DNA from: JAUVXJ01 sp964433755 | GTDB taxonomy: Bacteria > Chloroflexota > Anaerolineae > UBA7937 > B3-Chlor | Direction of reading: 5' to 3' | Length of the DNA: 64,000 nt | NCBI GenBank assembly: GCA_964433755.1 | Contig: CAYSSR010000001.1 | Coordinates: forward strand, 1,426,001 to 1,490,000 | In this document: positions 16,167 to 24,947 of the stretch, one piece after another | Numbering within the stretch: the first letter of the stretch is position 1 | Layout of the letters: each line of letters starts with the position of its first letter | Notes under the pieces: generated by a model | Database searches by the model: none | Seen by the model: only the letters and a program-made list of their open reading frames with translations | Told to the model about the DNA's origin: nothing | Translations under genes and position numbers: made by a program

Positions 16167-16952
16167 ATGGGATCGTTCATCGTTGAGTTCTGGTCGCGAG
16201 TATTCGAGCTCCCGCAATACGTCTCCCCAGATCGGTGGATCAGGAGGCTCTTCCCCAGATTGAAGGATAGCTACAGATTCGTCGACGCGTGGGTTCTTGG
16301 CCGCTTCTTCGGCGCAATCCTGCTCTACTTGGCTACTGCGCCACCTTCTCTTCGGTGGCTGCAATCGATTGCTGTCCTCTGTGGCGCTCTGATGGTCATT
16401 GAGGCACTTTTCTACGAGGCCGATGTCCTAGTTTTCAATGGATACCGGCTAGCGAAGGAGGGCAGACGACAGACGGTGCTCAGCCACCGCAGACTCGTCA
16501 TCACCTCCCTTCAGAACTACGCAGCCATCATCGTCTGGTTCGCGCTGTTCTACCGCCATTGGCAGGACCTATACAAGGTCGACCCGTTCTACGCAGGCGA
16601 CCGAATCCTGACCTGGCTTGCCTTGAGCTTCAAGACGATGACAGGTTTCGGCCACGTCTCGGTCGAGGCAGGGACAGCATGGGCGGGTGCACTACTGCTT
16701 GCCCAGGCTGCCATCGGTGTTTCCATGGCCCTATTGATAGTTGTTGGCTTCGTGCGGCTGCTGCCGAAGCCTGGGACCAAGAACTACTGGGAATCGTCTT
16801 CGCTCCTTGACGATGAACAGAGCTTGGTCGAGCTAGTCAAGATGAGAAAGGACGGGAACATGTCCGACAAGGACCAATCGAAAGATCCGTTCGACATGGT
16901 CTGTTGGGTTTTGGCGGCCAGCGTCGCAGCGAGACTGCCGAAAGCCATGTAG
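16167..16952 (+). CDS. Ion-channel-like membrane protein with an atypical pore loop
   Basis: 261 residues with helices at about 42-58, 65-88, 113-131, 147-160 (short) and 172-197. The segment LSFKTMTGFGHVSVEAGTAW followed by a long hydrophobic helix has the spacing of the pore-helix, filter and inner helix of two-transmembrane (Ion_trans_2) potassium channels. The filter reads TGFGH (159-163) where canonical channels have T-V-G-Y-G. After the last helix comes a charged cytoplasmic tail (LLDDEQSLVELVKMRKDGNMSDKDQ), then a second hydrophobic patch and a TAG stop. The same frame continues beyond that stop as a two-helix segment (see 16947-17213). The gene lies 430 bases upstream of a SIR2-like gene. 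The channel assignment is an inference from pattern only. Confidence 0.6.
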   Translation: MGSFIVEFWSRVFELPQYVSPDRWIRRLFPRLKDSYRFVDAWVLGRFFGAILLYLATAPPSLRWLQSIAVLCGALMVIEALFYEADVLVFNGYRLAKEGRRQTVLSHRRLVITSLQNYAAIIVWFALFYRHWQDLYKVDPFYAGDRILTWLALSFKTMTGFGHVSVEAGTAWAGALLLAQAAIGVSMALLIVVGFVRLLPKPGTKNYWESSSLLDDEQSLVELVKMRKDGNMSDKDQSKDPFDMVCWVLAASVAARLPKAM

Positions 16953-17213
16953 ACCGACAAGCCGACAGAGCGAGCGAAGCCGTACGCACTGGCGGCGATC
17001 CTGGGCTCCCTATTCATCGGAGCCTTGTGTCTCGGCTTCGCGTACCAGTTGTTCTTCACCAGCACCGGCCTGACAGTCCGCGGACACGGCCCCACGGCAG
17101 GGTGGGCACCGCCCAACGTCTGTCCCGGCATGCTGTTCTTCGTGCTCGGAGTCGCTCTTGTGGGCATGGGCATAGGCCTAGCGGTACATAGGGCCGAGAG
17201 TGGCGAAACCTAG
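16947..17213 (+). pseudogene. Two-helix membrane segment behind an in-frame TAG
   Basis: The frame of the channel-like gene continues past the TAG at 16950 as TDKPTERAKPYALAAILGS, with two clear membrane helices (AAILGSLFIGALCLGFAYQL and MLFFVLGVALVGMGIGLAV), to a stop at 17213. The codon just before the TAG is ATG, so a small gene starting at 16947 may have been killed by one stop mutation. Alternatively the TAG is read through, or translation starts at a non-ATG codon. The coding-like content is clear; the correct start is not. Confidence 0.4.
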
Positions 17214-17379
17214 GTAAACCAGCCAGGGTCGAGTTAGCATTGCGCAGGAACGTCAGAAGCCTGCCGGTTGAGCCGTGCGGGGCGCCCGAGTTCAGCATCA
17301 GTAGACCACTACGGTATCCCCGGAAAAGACCACTGGACCTCCACGCCACACAAAGGCAGCCTTCTAGGGACACGGCAGG

Positions 17380-19185
17380 ATGAGACACAATCCAGTGACG
17401 AACCCCGAGAGCCAGCAGGACATATTACCAGCAGGTCTGGTGAACGTGGCAGACAGACAGATCTGTCTCAGAAGTCTGCGACTGCTGAGGAAGGGTCTCC
17501 TTGATCGCTCACTCGTCTTCTTCGTTGGGGCAGGGGTTTCGCGAGCCACACCGACAAGCTACCCCGTGGCTAGCGAATTACTGGGGGTCCTCTTCGAAGA
17601 GCTCGTAGCACGGTTGGACCAAGAAGGCTCATCCCATCAAGCTCTGCCACGACTCAACGAGCTCTGCACGCAGACCAGGGACGCTCTCCAGCACATGGCT
17701 CGCAGTGCAGGACTGGAGATAACTCTGAACGATCTTCGGCATACGTGGGCGTCCGGCTTCTACCGGTTTGTGGATCAATGCGCCCGACTGGGGGCAGAGC
17801 GTCCATACAATGCTTCCCACCGGGCCCTGGCACGCTGGCTCGCCCAGGGCGGAACAGTCGTTACCACCAACTACGACTCGTTCATCGAGGTAGCCTACTC
17901 TCAGCTTCGAGGGCACAACCCCGAGGTGCGCTACTGGACCCTGGAGAGCCATCAGTACACCACCCCCGACGTAGCCTTCGACTCGTGGCGCGATGACCTG
18001 CGCAAGGGCGGCGTCCTCTTCAAGCTGCACGGATCATTCGATGAGCAGGAGACCTGCCTAGCCACGGTAGAGCAAGTCGGAACTACGCTCGGCGGGGCAC
18101 GAGCCGACTTGCTGTGTCACATCATCGACTCACGCCCCATGTGCTTCGTGGGGTGGAGCGGACTCGATCCCGATATCCCTCAAGCCCTCGTCTCCTCTCG
18201 AGACCCACGTACAGCACCTCCCGTGATTTGGGTACTCTACGAAGGCCCAGACCCTGGCTCACCGTTCCGCCTCGCTGACCGCCTGGAGAATGTTCCTCCC
18301 ACACTGTCCGAGCTAGCCAGCGAGAACCCTCTGGTCACCGAGGCAAACACACTATTCAACCAACTGTTGCCAGACGCGCACCCTCCTCACTACCAGAAGG
18401 TGAGCCCCGTCCGCCTTCGCGATGCGCTCGGTGGGTTGTCTGAGGGTATGCCCGCTACCTCCGCTGGTCGCTTCATGGGGCTTGTCGCCAGACGCGCTGG
18501 GAGGCTGGACTTGGCGGTTGAGTTGGAGGCACTGGCCACCGAACTCGCCGAGGCAGAGAATGACTGGGGAGCCGCCGTCCAAGAGAGAGCACACGTGTTG
18601 TGGCAACAGGACCAGCGGCAGTCCGCGGTCGATGAGGTAGCTCGCGTGTCGGCCAAGTTGCGCAGGAGCGATGACCTCTCGGCACGCCTCAACGCCGACT
18701 TTGGCGAGCTCTCGATGACGGTGATCAGCGCCAAGTCACACCCCAGCAAGGCCATACGTCTCTATGGGCTATTCCATCGGTATCGGGGAGACATCAAGCT
18801 CCTTGAAGAGGCTGGCGGAGACCGGAAGGAAGTGCATCTCCACAAGGCACTCCTGCACCTGTACCGAGGTCGCCTAAGGCAGCCGCTGGCAGGCTTTTTG
18901 GCCCGACTGCCGACTCGGCTTCTGGATTCCTACGTCCTTGGTGACTTCGACAGAGCCAAACAGCATATCGATCAGTCTGGCGACATCCACATACATGCCA
19001 AGATCGACGTTCTCTCCTATAGAGCCCTGGCGCTAGCGAGGTTCTGTCGTTGTAGTGACGCGTGGCAGGACTTCGCGGAAGCCGAACGGCTCTCGTTAAC
19101 CCTCAAAGACGACGCCCGCACCAAGCACCTGCATCAGCAGAGACTCAGGCTCGTGAACCTTTGCGGGCCCCCGCCCATGACGTGA
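17380..19185 (+). CDS. SIR2-like domain protein with a C-terminal helical-repeat region
   Basis: 601 residues. Residues about 43-290 form a SIR2-family NAD-binding domain: FFVGAGVSR (GAG 50-52), TTNYDSFIE (162-170), KLHGSFD with the likely catalytic H217, and FVGWSGLDPDI (256-266). The remaining roughly 290 residues are helical, with TPR-like pairs (RAGRLDLAVELEALATELAE, WQDFAEAERLSLTL). No transmembrane helix is seen. SIR2 domains with such C-terminal sensor regions are NADases in several anti-phage systems (ThsA, DSR and similar), where sensing of infection leads to NAD depletion. Whether this protein is one of them, or a different sirtuin-like enzyme, cannot be told from sequence. The start at 17380 has a modest GGCAGG. 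A channel-like gene precedes it. Confidence 0.75.
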   Translation: MRHNPVTNPESQQDILPAGLVNVADRQICLRSLRLLRKGLLDRSLVFFVGAGVSRATPTSYPVASELLGVLFEELVARLDQEGSSHQALPRLNELCTQTRDALQHMARSAGLEITLNDLRHTWASGFYRFVDQCARLGAERPYNASHRALARWLAQGGTVVTTNYDSFIEVAYSQLRGHNPEVRYWTLESHQYTTPDVAFDSWRDDLRKGGVLFKLHGSFDEQETCLATVEQVGTTLGGARADLLCHIIDSRPMCFVGWSGLDPDIPQALVSSRDPRTAPPVIWVLYEGPDPGSPFRLADRLENVPPTLSELASENPLVTEANTLFNQLLPDAHPPHYQKVSPVRLRDALGGLSEGMPATSAGRFMGLVARRAGRLDLAVELEALATELAEAENDWGAAVQERAHVLWQQDQRQSAVDEVARVSAKLRRSDDLSARLNADFGELSMTVISAKSHPSKAIRLYGLFHRYRGDIKLLEEAGGDRKEVHLHKALLHLYRGRLRQPLAGFLARLPTRLLDSYVLGDFDRAKQHIDQSGDIHIHAKIDVLSYRALALARFCRCSDAWQDFAEAERLSLTLKDDARTKHLHQQRLRLVNLCGPPPMT

Positions 19186-19396
19186 GGGTTTCTCTACGTC
19201 CAGCAAACGCGTCTTCACCCTGGTCGCTGCACAGCCCCGGCTGGCAGAGATGCACGGAAAGGTCTTCCCGGTTCGTTGTGGTCGGCTGGGGTAGATAGGA
19301 TCTCGCCACACTGCCGGCCCTTCTGGTCCGCAGAAGCAACACAGCCGACGGCCAGATCAACGCAGAGACCCATCGGGAGCCAGACAGAACGACAAA

Positions 19397-19420
19397 GGGC
19401 TGCCCCTTCTACGGCAGCCC
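19397..19420 (-). terminator. Intrinsic terminator of the 19448-20059 PEP-CTERM gene
   Basis: Minus strand: GGGCTGCC (19420-19413), an 8-base loop, GGCAGCCC (19404-19397), then TTTGTCGTTCTGTC. It lies 27 bases past the stop codon. Confidence 0.75.
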
Positions 19421-19447
19421 CTGACGCCTCACTAGATGTTGGAGTCC

Positions 19448-20059
19448 TTACTCTCTCGTCCTCCAGCGCAAGGCAGCGTACCCGGCCATCCCCATCAGCC
19501 CGCTACCCAGCAGTAGCAGACTTCCAGGCTCGGGCACGAACTCTTCAGCGCACGGTTCGATCTCCAGCGTGCCCCAGGCGATGACTGCACACCCATAATC
19601 GTCGAAGAGTATCTCCACCAGATTCGCGCCCTGCTGGAGCGACGCCATCGGAACGTCGAATTGCGCCGCGCTCCATTCCGCCTCCCCGAGATCAGGGGAC
19701 GCTCCCAGCACGTCGCCGTTGAGGTAGACCTCGCCGCCCTCCCAGTGGAAGCCCTGGAGGGTCAACACGCCGTCGGAGCAGATCTCCTCGCCCACCACGA
19801 TGTTGAACTCAACCGGTGCCTTCTCGTCGCTGGTGCACGTGTACTGTGGAGCTGCGTAGCCCATGTCGTCGTCCGCCACCCCCGTGCCGGCGTTGTTCTC
19901 GTTGTCCTCCGTGGTGACGTACAGACCCTCCACCGCGTTGGGCGGTTCTGGTGGAGTGGTAATCTCCGGCCGCGCCAGACTCCGGGCTGTCGCCACGCCC
20001 ACGAACACCAGCGCGATGCTCACACCCAGCAAGATACCTCTGAGCCACACCCTCCTCAT
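19448..20059 (-). CDS. PEP-CTERM sorting-domain secreted protein
   Basis: 203 residues. Signal peptide MRRVWLRGILLGVSIALVF, then a domain of about 140 residues. That domain includes a GSSE-type beta segment (VLTLQGFHWEGGEVYLNGDV, WSAAQFDVPMASLQQGANLV) resembling carbohydrate-binding sandwich modules. It ends in a PEP-CTERM tail (EEFVPEPGSLLLL, helix, LRWRTRE). The stretch AVIAWGTLEIEPC just before the tail is conserved in both relics at 2604-2779 and 4424-4612, so those relics derive from a sister of this gene. The ATG at 20059 has AAGGAGG 9-15 bases upstream; the GTG three codons earlier touches that site and is rejected. Confidence 0.87.
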   Translation of the reverse strand: MRRVWLRGILLGVSIALVFVGVATARSLARPEITTPPEPPNAVEGLYVTTEDNENNAGTGVADDDMGYAAPQYTCTSDEKAPVEFNIVVGEEICSDGVLTLQGFHWEGGEVYLNGDVLGASPDLGEAEWSAAQFDVPMASLQQGANLVEILFDDYGCAVIAWGTLEIEPCAEEFVPEPGSLLLLGSGLMGMAGYAALRWRTRE

Positions 20060-20283
20060 CTCTTGCACCTCCTTATGTCAAGCGGCTCGTCCTCGTATAA
20101 AGCCACAATAACACGATTCGGACTTACGCGCAAGAACAGAATCTCTTGGGTGAAGCACAGTAGGCCTGTGCTAAGGTTGGAGCCAGGACCGTCACGAGAG
20201 TGGCAGCTACGCCTGGGAGACACAGGCCCGATAAGGCAAGTGTTGCAGCAGAGCGGCAGCAGGAATCCCGATGCCCCCCACGT

Positions 20284-21534
20284 TCACTGGTGATTGTGAG
20301 TGGTTAGCGGCAGGTAAGCCTTGGGGCCACCGGCCAGGGCGCTGGCCATACCCTGCAACGTGTGGTAGGCCTTGCGGAAGACGATGGGGCTGTTGCCTGG
20401 ATCTGTATGATCGACCCGATAGGCAATGGAGTACCACCGGACTGGCTCGCAGTAATCGTACCAGTACACGGTGGCGAAATCCATGTTGAAGAAGCTCATC
20501 ACCCCCATCCACGGGTAGCGGCCCGTCGCATAGAGGTAGGCATCCCTCAGGTAGTAAGCCTGGTTCTTCCTGCTCACGATTTGCCAGGTGCGCGTGGGCC
20601 AATCCCCCCACTGGTCACACCGGGAACCGGGATCCAAGATCCACCCGAACTCTATGACCCAGATCTGCTTGTCGGCATCGTCACAGGTCTCCATGAGCCG
20701 CCTTTGCTGTTCCACCCGGCGAAAGGCGAGCCCGCTCACAGATGCTGGGTCTCGCTCAGGCTCGTAGGCGAAGCCATAAGGGTGAGAGCCCAGGGCGTCG
20801 AAGTACTCTTTCCCCTCATTCCGGTAGATGCCACAGATGAAGTCCAGATCGTTTCTCGCTCCAGCCCCGTAGAGTTGCTCGGTGTAGGCCGTGATCTGCA
20901 TGCCAGCGAGGCCGGCGCCGACGTTGCATAGCTCACCGCCCGGCCCACCGGTGGTAGCCATGCCGGCGGTCACCACTGCCGCGTCTCCGTCGGCGGCCTT
21001 GATCCGGGGGTAGACGGCCTTCAGCATCTTCGCATACTCCTTGGGACTGGGACTGCCGCCCCAGTTCTCGGGGAGATTGGGCTCGTTCCAGATCACGTAG
21101 CCGGCCACCTGGCCCGCCGAGTGCGTAGCCAGGGCCTCCATGAAGTCGCCGAAGTCGTCCATGTCATCGGGTGGCGCCCCCTCCGGACCGTTCCTGGCCC
21201 AGCCCGGCGCAGAATCCACCCTCAAGATCACTTTGAGACCCAGGCTCTGGGCGCTGGCCAGGAGCTGATCCAATCCATACCACTGGTAGTCGCCCTTGGA
21301 CGGCTCGGCCAGGCTCCATTGAAGGTTCCACACCAACCAGTCGAACCCCATGTCCGCCACCAGCGACGCGTTGCTGCGCTCGGAGAGGAAGGCCCCCAGG
21401 CCGACGTGGGGCTCCTCAATGGCCAACCGAGAGGTGGAGGGGCTCAGAAATGTGAGCACAATGGCTAACAGCAACGCGAGGCTGGCGCTTCGAGCCACAC
21501 GGCGAGAGGACTTCCTCGGCTCCGAGATGTACAT
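20284..21534 (-). CDS. Secreted clan-A glycoside-hydrolase-like protein
   Basis: 416 residues. A basic, then hydrophobic leader (residues 8-36, SLALLLAIVLTFLSP) precedes a (beta/alpha)8-type domain. Signatures of clan GH-A retaining enzymes are present: the acid/base glutamate E151 in YVIWNEPNLPENW and the nucleophile E295 in KQIWVIEFGW, with WLVWNLQWSLAEP and GLKVILRVDSAPGW as early strands. GH39 or a GH5-like relative is the best guess; the substrate is unknown. The C-terminus reads KAYLPLTTHNHQ, resembling the LPL-type tails of the proteins at 61143 and 63194. The true start is ATG 21534; the open frame upstream to 21831 lacks signal features and crosses the promoter at 21612-21640. Confidence 0.82.
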   Translation of the reverse strand: MYISEPRKSSRRVARSASLALLLAIVLTFLSPSTSRLAIEEPHVGLGAFLSERSNASLVADMGFDWLVWNLQWSLAEPSKGDYQWYGLDQLLASAQSLGLKVILRVDSAPGWARNGPEGAPPDDMDDFGDFMEALATHSAGQVAGYVIWNEPNLPENWGGSPSPKEYAKMLKAVYPRIKAADGDAAVVTAGMATTGGPGGELCNVGAGLAGMQITAYTEQLYGAGARNDLDFICGIYRNEGKEYFDALGSHPYGFAYEPERDPASVSGLAFRRVEQQRRLMETCDDADKQIWVIEFGWILDPGSRCDQWGDWPTRTWQIVSRKNQAYYLRDAYLYATGRYPWMGVMSFFNMDFATVYWYDYCEPVRWYSIAYRVDHTDPGNSPIVFRKAYHTLQGMASALAGGPKAYLPLTTHNHQ

Positions 21535-21611
21535 CCGCTTCAATCCACTACCCTCTCCACAGGTCCCGTCGGGCTTCGCCGCACACACTGTGCCCCACGG
21601 CGATCCCCTCC

Positions 21612-21640
21612 AGTATAACGAAGCAGAGGAGGCTGTGCAA
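21612..21640 (-). promoter_or_regulatory. Promoter of the secreted glycosidase gene
   Basis: Minus strand: TTGCAC (21640-21635), a 17-base spacer and TATACT (21617-21612), about 77 bases before the ATG at 21534. Confidence 0.7.
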
Positions 21641-21805
21641 TAGGAAATGGGTACTCTCGTGTCCTGGCTCAATGGTGCACAAGGAGAGGATGACAAACAC
21701 AGGACAGCCAGGCACTGAGCTGGGCGTCTACCGCACAGTGGTAGGCCTTGCCCCCCGACAGGTGTTGACAGGCAGCGGAACTCGATGTCGCGGGCCAGCG
21801 ATTCC

Positions 21806-21834
21806 TTGCCAACAGAGGTGGACCGTGGCATGAT
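21806..21834 (+). promoter_or_regulatory. Promoter of the methyltransferase gene
   Basis: TTGCCA (21806-21811), a 17-base spacer and TGG-CATGAT (CATGAT 21829-21834, extended -10), 43 bases before the preferred ATG at 21878. Confidence 0.5.
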
Positions 21835-21877
21835 ACGAGGTAGCCTGGCATTCGAGACTCACTGGAAAGCGATTCGC

Positions 21878-22669
21878 ATGAACGCCTCACCGCCCCGAGA
21901 GCCACCAGATCTGGCCGAAGTCCTCTTTCAACTCCAGGTGGATCTGAACTACACCAAGCACCTCGGTGGGCAGACAGCCACCGACAGCCTCGTCGAGTTA
22001 TGTCGGATCGACGCGGACACGCAGGTGCTGGACGTGGGCTGCGGGGTCGGGATCACCGCGTGCAACATGGCCAGGACCTACGGCTGCAAGGTGATCGGAA
22101 TTGACCTGAGGGAAGGCATGATCCAGCGGGCGATGGAACGAACCAGAAAGCAGGGCGTGCAGGACAGTACGGCCTTCGTGGTCGCCAACGTAGAGTCTCT
22201 CCCATTCCAAGACCATGCCTTCGACGTGGTCCTGGCAGAATCCGTTCTCGCCTTCATCGCGGACAAGTCGAGGGCCCTGGAAGAGTGCATTCGGGTGATC
22301 AAGCCAGAGGGGGCTCTGGGAGTCACCGAGGCCACGTGGATCGAGACGCCCCCAAGAGAACTGGTAGCCCAGCTTTCCGGCACCTTCGGACCTGGATTTG
22401 TTGTCCTGGATACGGAAGGCTGGAGGAGACTACTGCACGATGCCGGCCTGAAAGACGTCTCCGCCTCGTCAAGCCGCATCACCGCGCGCAGCGAGAGTAT
22501 GGATCGGCTCAGGCAGCTCGGCTGGAGTCAGGTGCTCCAGATCTGGCTCAGGTCTCTGTACCTGTCGCTGCGCAGCCCTGAGTACCGCAGCCTTCCCAAA
22601 GGAGCACTGTCCGACCCTCAGGAGTTGATCAACTACTGGGGATACGGCGTCTACGTAGGGAGGAAGTAG
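21878..22669 (+). CDS. SAM-dependent class I methyltransferase
   Basis: 263 residues. Motif I VLDVGCGVGITACNMA binds the methionine part of SAM and is followed by VIGIDLREGMIQRA (acidic ribose-binding residue), NVESLPFQDHAFDVVLAESV (motifs II/III) and IKPEGALGVTEATW. This is the Methyltransf_11/25 pattern used on small molecules and quinone-like substrates. The C-terminal 90 residues are specific and unassigned. Frames are open from 21785, but a promoter-like element at 21806-21834 makes ATG 21878 the better start. Divergent from the glycosidase gene and convergent with the cyclodeaminase homologue; no operon partner. Confidence 0.8.
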   Translation: MNASPPREPPDLAEVLFQLQVDLNYTKHLGGQTATDSLVELCRIDADTQVLDVGCGVGITACNMARTYGCKVIGIDLREGMIQRAMERTRKQGVQDSTAFVVANVESLPFQDHAFDVVLAESVLAFIADKSRALEECIRVIKPEGALGVTEATWIETPPRELVAQLSGTFGPGFVVLDTEGWRRLLHDAGLKDVSASSSRITARSESMDRLRQLGWSQVLQIWLRSLYLSLRSPEYRSLPKGALSDPQELINYWGYGVYVGRK

Positions 22670-22703
22670 CCAGACGGACCCGCACGAGCACGATGCCATC
22701 GCG

Positions 22704-23690
22704 CTAAGGGGTGACGGACACCTCCACCCCGATACCCTTCTCTCTAGCTAGCTCGTACACCCTCTTCGCTGCGGCCACGTCCTGGATGGCCATGCCGGTC
22801 GACTTGAAGACAGTGATCTCCTCGTCCTTCTCACGACCAGGCTTCTGGCCCGCGACGATCTCGCCCAGCGTGGCGTACAGAGAGCCCTCGCTGATGGCGC
22901 CCTGCTCCATGGCGTCCGCTATCTCGCCGGTGATTCTTGCCTGGTTGATCAGGTCTGTCACCCACTTGTTCGCACGCCGGTAGACGTCGGGGTGCAGCTC
23001 GCTCTTGCCGGGCATGTCCGCTCCCACCGAGGTCACGTGCATCCCCTTCCGGATCCACTCTCCCCGGATGAACGGACTGCGAGCCGGAGTGCACGTCACC
23101 AGGATATCGATACCAGCGCAAGCCTCCTCAGGGCTGCCTGCCGCTTCGGCCTCCAACCCCAGGTCCACGATCTCCTTCAAGAGCCTCTTCGTGGCATCGG
23201 GATCGATGTCGAAGGCCTTCACTCTGGTCAGATTGCGCACCTGATTCACGGCCGCCACCTGCGACCTCGCCTGGGCGCCTGCACCCACGATACCCAGCAC
23301 CCGCGCATCGGCCCTCGCCAGATACTTGACGCTCACCCCCGTAGCCGCCCCAGTTCTCATCTGTGTGATGTAGCCACAGTCCATGATCGCCAAGGGCATC
23401 CCTGTGGTCGGATCGTGGTACACGACCAGGCCCGCGCTGGCCGGGAGATGGTGTTTCTTGGGGTTCTCTTCGTGGTGGCAGATCACCTTGACCCCAGCCG
23501 CCTGCATCCCCTCCATGTAGCCCGGCATGACACCGATCACTCCATGGTACTGATCGAGGTACATGCCTATACGCTCAGGCACCAGCGTCGTGCCCTGGCC
23601 GTGCTCCCGGAACGCCGCCTCCACAGCTTCCAGGGTCATCTCCATGGACAAGAGTTGCTCTACGTCTCTCCGCCCCAGGATCAGCGTCAT
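22704..23690 (-). CDS. Ornithine cyclodeaminase / mu-crystallin family protein
   Basis: 328 residues of full family length. The N-terminal substrate domain has RIGMYLDQYHGVIGVMPGYM, K69 in AAGVKVICHHEENP, and R112 in TQMRTGAATG. The Rossmann domain has VLGIVGAGAQARSQ (132-144), followed by FDIDPDATKRL. The family covers ornithine cyclodeaminase, alanine dehydrogenase, ketimine reductase and 2,3-diaminopropionate-forming enzymes, so the exact reaction is open. ATG at 23690 with AAAGGAA about 10 bases upstream. It is separated from panB by a divergent promoter region. Cyclodeaminase homologues commonly work in amino-acid breakdown, which fits the dipeptidase and amidase genes a few kilobases on. 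Confidence 0.87.
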   Translation of the reverse strand: MTLILGRRDVEQLLSMEMTLEAVEAAFREHGQGTTLVPERIGMYLDQYHGVIGVMPGYMEGMQAAGVKVICHHEENPKKHHLPASAGLVVYHDPTTGMPLAIMDCGYITQMRTGAATGVSVKYLARADARVLGIVGAGAQARSQVAAVNQVRNLTRVKAFDIDPDATKRLLKEIVDLGLEAEAAGSPEEACAGIDILVTCTPARSPFIRGEWIRKGMHVTSVGADMPGKSELHPDVYRRANKWVTDLINQARITGEIADAMEQGAISEGSLYATLGEIVAGQKPGREKDEEITVFKSTGMAIQDVAAAKRVYELAREKGIGVEVSVTP

Positions 23691-23902
23691 CTGCTCGTTC
23701 CTTTCATCGGTTGAGATCGATCAGTCTTCGATCTTGGTTCTTGCCCCGTCGTCTTCATAGGCTCCGAGGCTTTCGAGGCACGTGCTTCGTTCGCAGCGGG
23801 TACAAGTGTACGCTGGCCCTTGCCGAAAGCGCAAGCAGTGCCAAGGCCGCCCGCGAGGACATGCGACAGGCCACCAGCCTCGCTGCGCAGTTTGCCCGTT
23901 CC

Positions 23903-23911
23903 TGGTACAAT
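23903..23911 (+). promoter_or_regulatory. Extended -10 promoter of panB
   Basis: TGGTACAAT, the same element as at 5199, 10317 and 14435. The -35 region is poor. The transcript would have a leader of about 75 bases. Confidence 0.5.
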
Positions 23912-23989
23912 GCCCCCGATACACCGTTGACCGTCCAAACCGAACACCTAGTCATTCCAGGACTCTAGCAGAGAAGGAGAGAAAACCGA

Positions 23990-24841
23990 ATGAGCGAGAG
24001 AACCAAGGTCACCGTTCCTCAGTTGTGGGAGATGAAGAAGAACGGCGTCAGGATCACCATGATCACCGCCTACGACTACCCTACCGGAGTGTGGGCAGAG
24101 AGAGCAGCTATCGACATCCTGCTGGTGGGCGACTCCATGGCCATGACCGTGTTGGGGTACCCCAACACCCTGCCGGCTACCATGGCCGAGCTGATCGCCC
24201 ACAGCCAGGCGGTGACCAGGGGCAACACCAATTCCTTCGTCCTGGGAGATATGCCTTACATGTCTTACCAGCCCTCCGTGGAGATGGCGGTGCAGAACGC
24301 CGGCCGCTTCATGAGCGAAGGCCGATGCGATGGCATCAAGCTGGAGGGAGGCGAACCCATGGCCGACCGCGTGGAGGCCATCGTCAACTCCGGAATCCCG
24401 GTCATGGGCCACCTGGGTCTCACACCCCAGAGCGCGTCCATGCTGGGAGGGTTCAAGGCCCAGGGCAAGGACGCCCTCATGGCCAAGAAGATCGTGGACG
24501 ATGCCAGAATCCTGGAGGAGGCAGGTGCCTTCTCCATCCTCCTCGAGGCCGTTCCTTCCAAGGTCAGCAAGTTGGTGGCCGAGCGGGCGGAGATACCCAT
24601 CATCGGCATCGGAGGCGGCCCTGATTGCGACGGCCAGGTCCTGATCTTCCACGACATGTTCGGGCTCTACCCGGCCTTCACTCCCAAGTTCGCCAAACAG
24701 TACGCCGATCTGGGGAAAGTGATCGTGGAAGGCCTGGAGCGTTACGCAGACGAGGTACGAGAGGGGCTGTTCCCGGAGCCCAAACACTCCTTTACCATCT
24801 CCGACCAGCAGTACAAAGATCTCCTCGCTATGCTGGAGTGA
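23990..24841 (+). CDS. panB: 3-methyl-2-oxobutanoate hydroxymethyltransferase
   Basis: 283 residues. First committed step to pantothenate: transfers a hydroxymethyl group from 5,10-methylenetetrahydrofolate to 2-oxoisovalerate, giving ketopantoate. The cytoplasmic (beta/alpha)8 enzyme has the metal ligands D48 (LVGDSMAMTVLG) and D87 (VLGDMPYMSY), substrate lysine K117 (GIKLEGG), and the catalytic glutamate E186 (SILLEAVP), all present. HLGLTPQS is also conserved. AAGGAG lies 13-18 bases before the ATG. No panC or panD is next to it; the gene stands between a divergent cyclodeaminase homologue and a PDZ lipoprotein. Confidence 0.95.
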   Translation: MSERTKVTVPQLWEMKKNGVRITMITAYDYPTGVWAERAAIDILLVGDSMAMTVLGYPNTLPATMAELIAHSQAVTRGNTNSFVLGDMPYMSYQPSVEMAVQNAGRFMSEGRCDGIKLEGGEPMADRVEAIVNSGIPVMGHLGLTPQSASMLGGFKAQGKDALMAKKIVDDARILEEAGAFSILLEAVPSKVSKLVAERAEIPIIGIGGGPDCDGQVLIFHDMFGLYPAFTPKFAKQYADLGKVIVEGLERYADEVREGLFPEPKHSFTISDQQYKDLLAMLE

Positions 24842-24947
24842 GACGCGGAGGGGACGCAAGGACAGGTCATCAGCGCTCACGGCCTGACTTGCCTCGTGTG
24901 GTGCCCGGTCGGAGAGCAGCCGCCCCTCTCAGCAGTCAGACGCCGCG

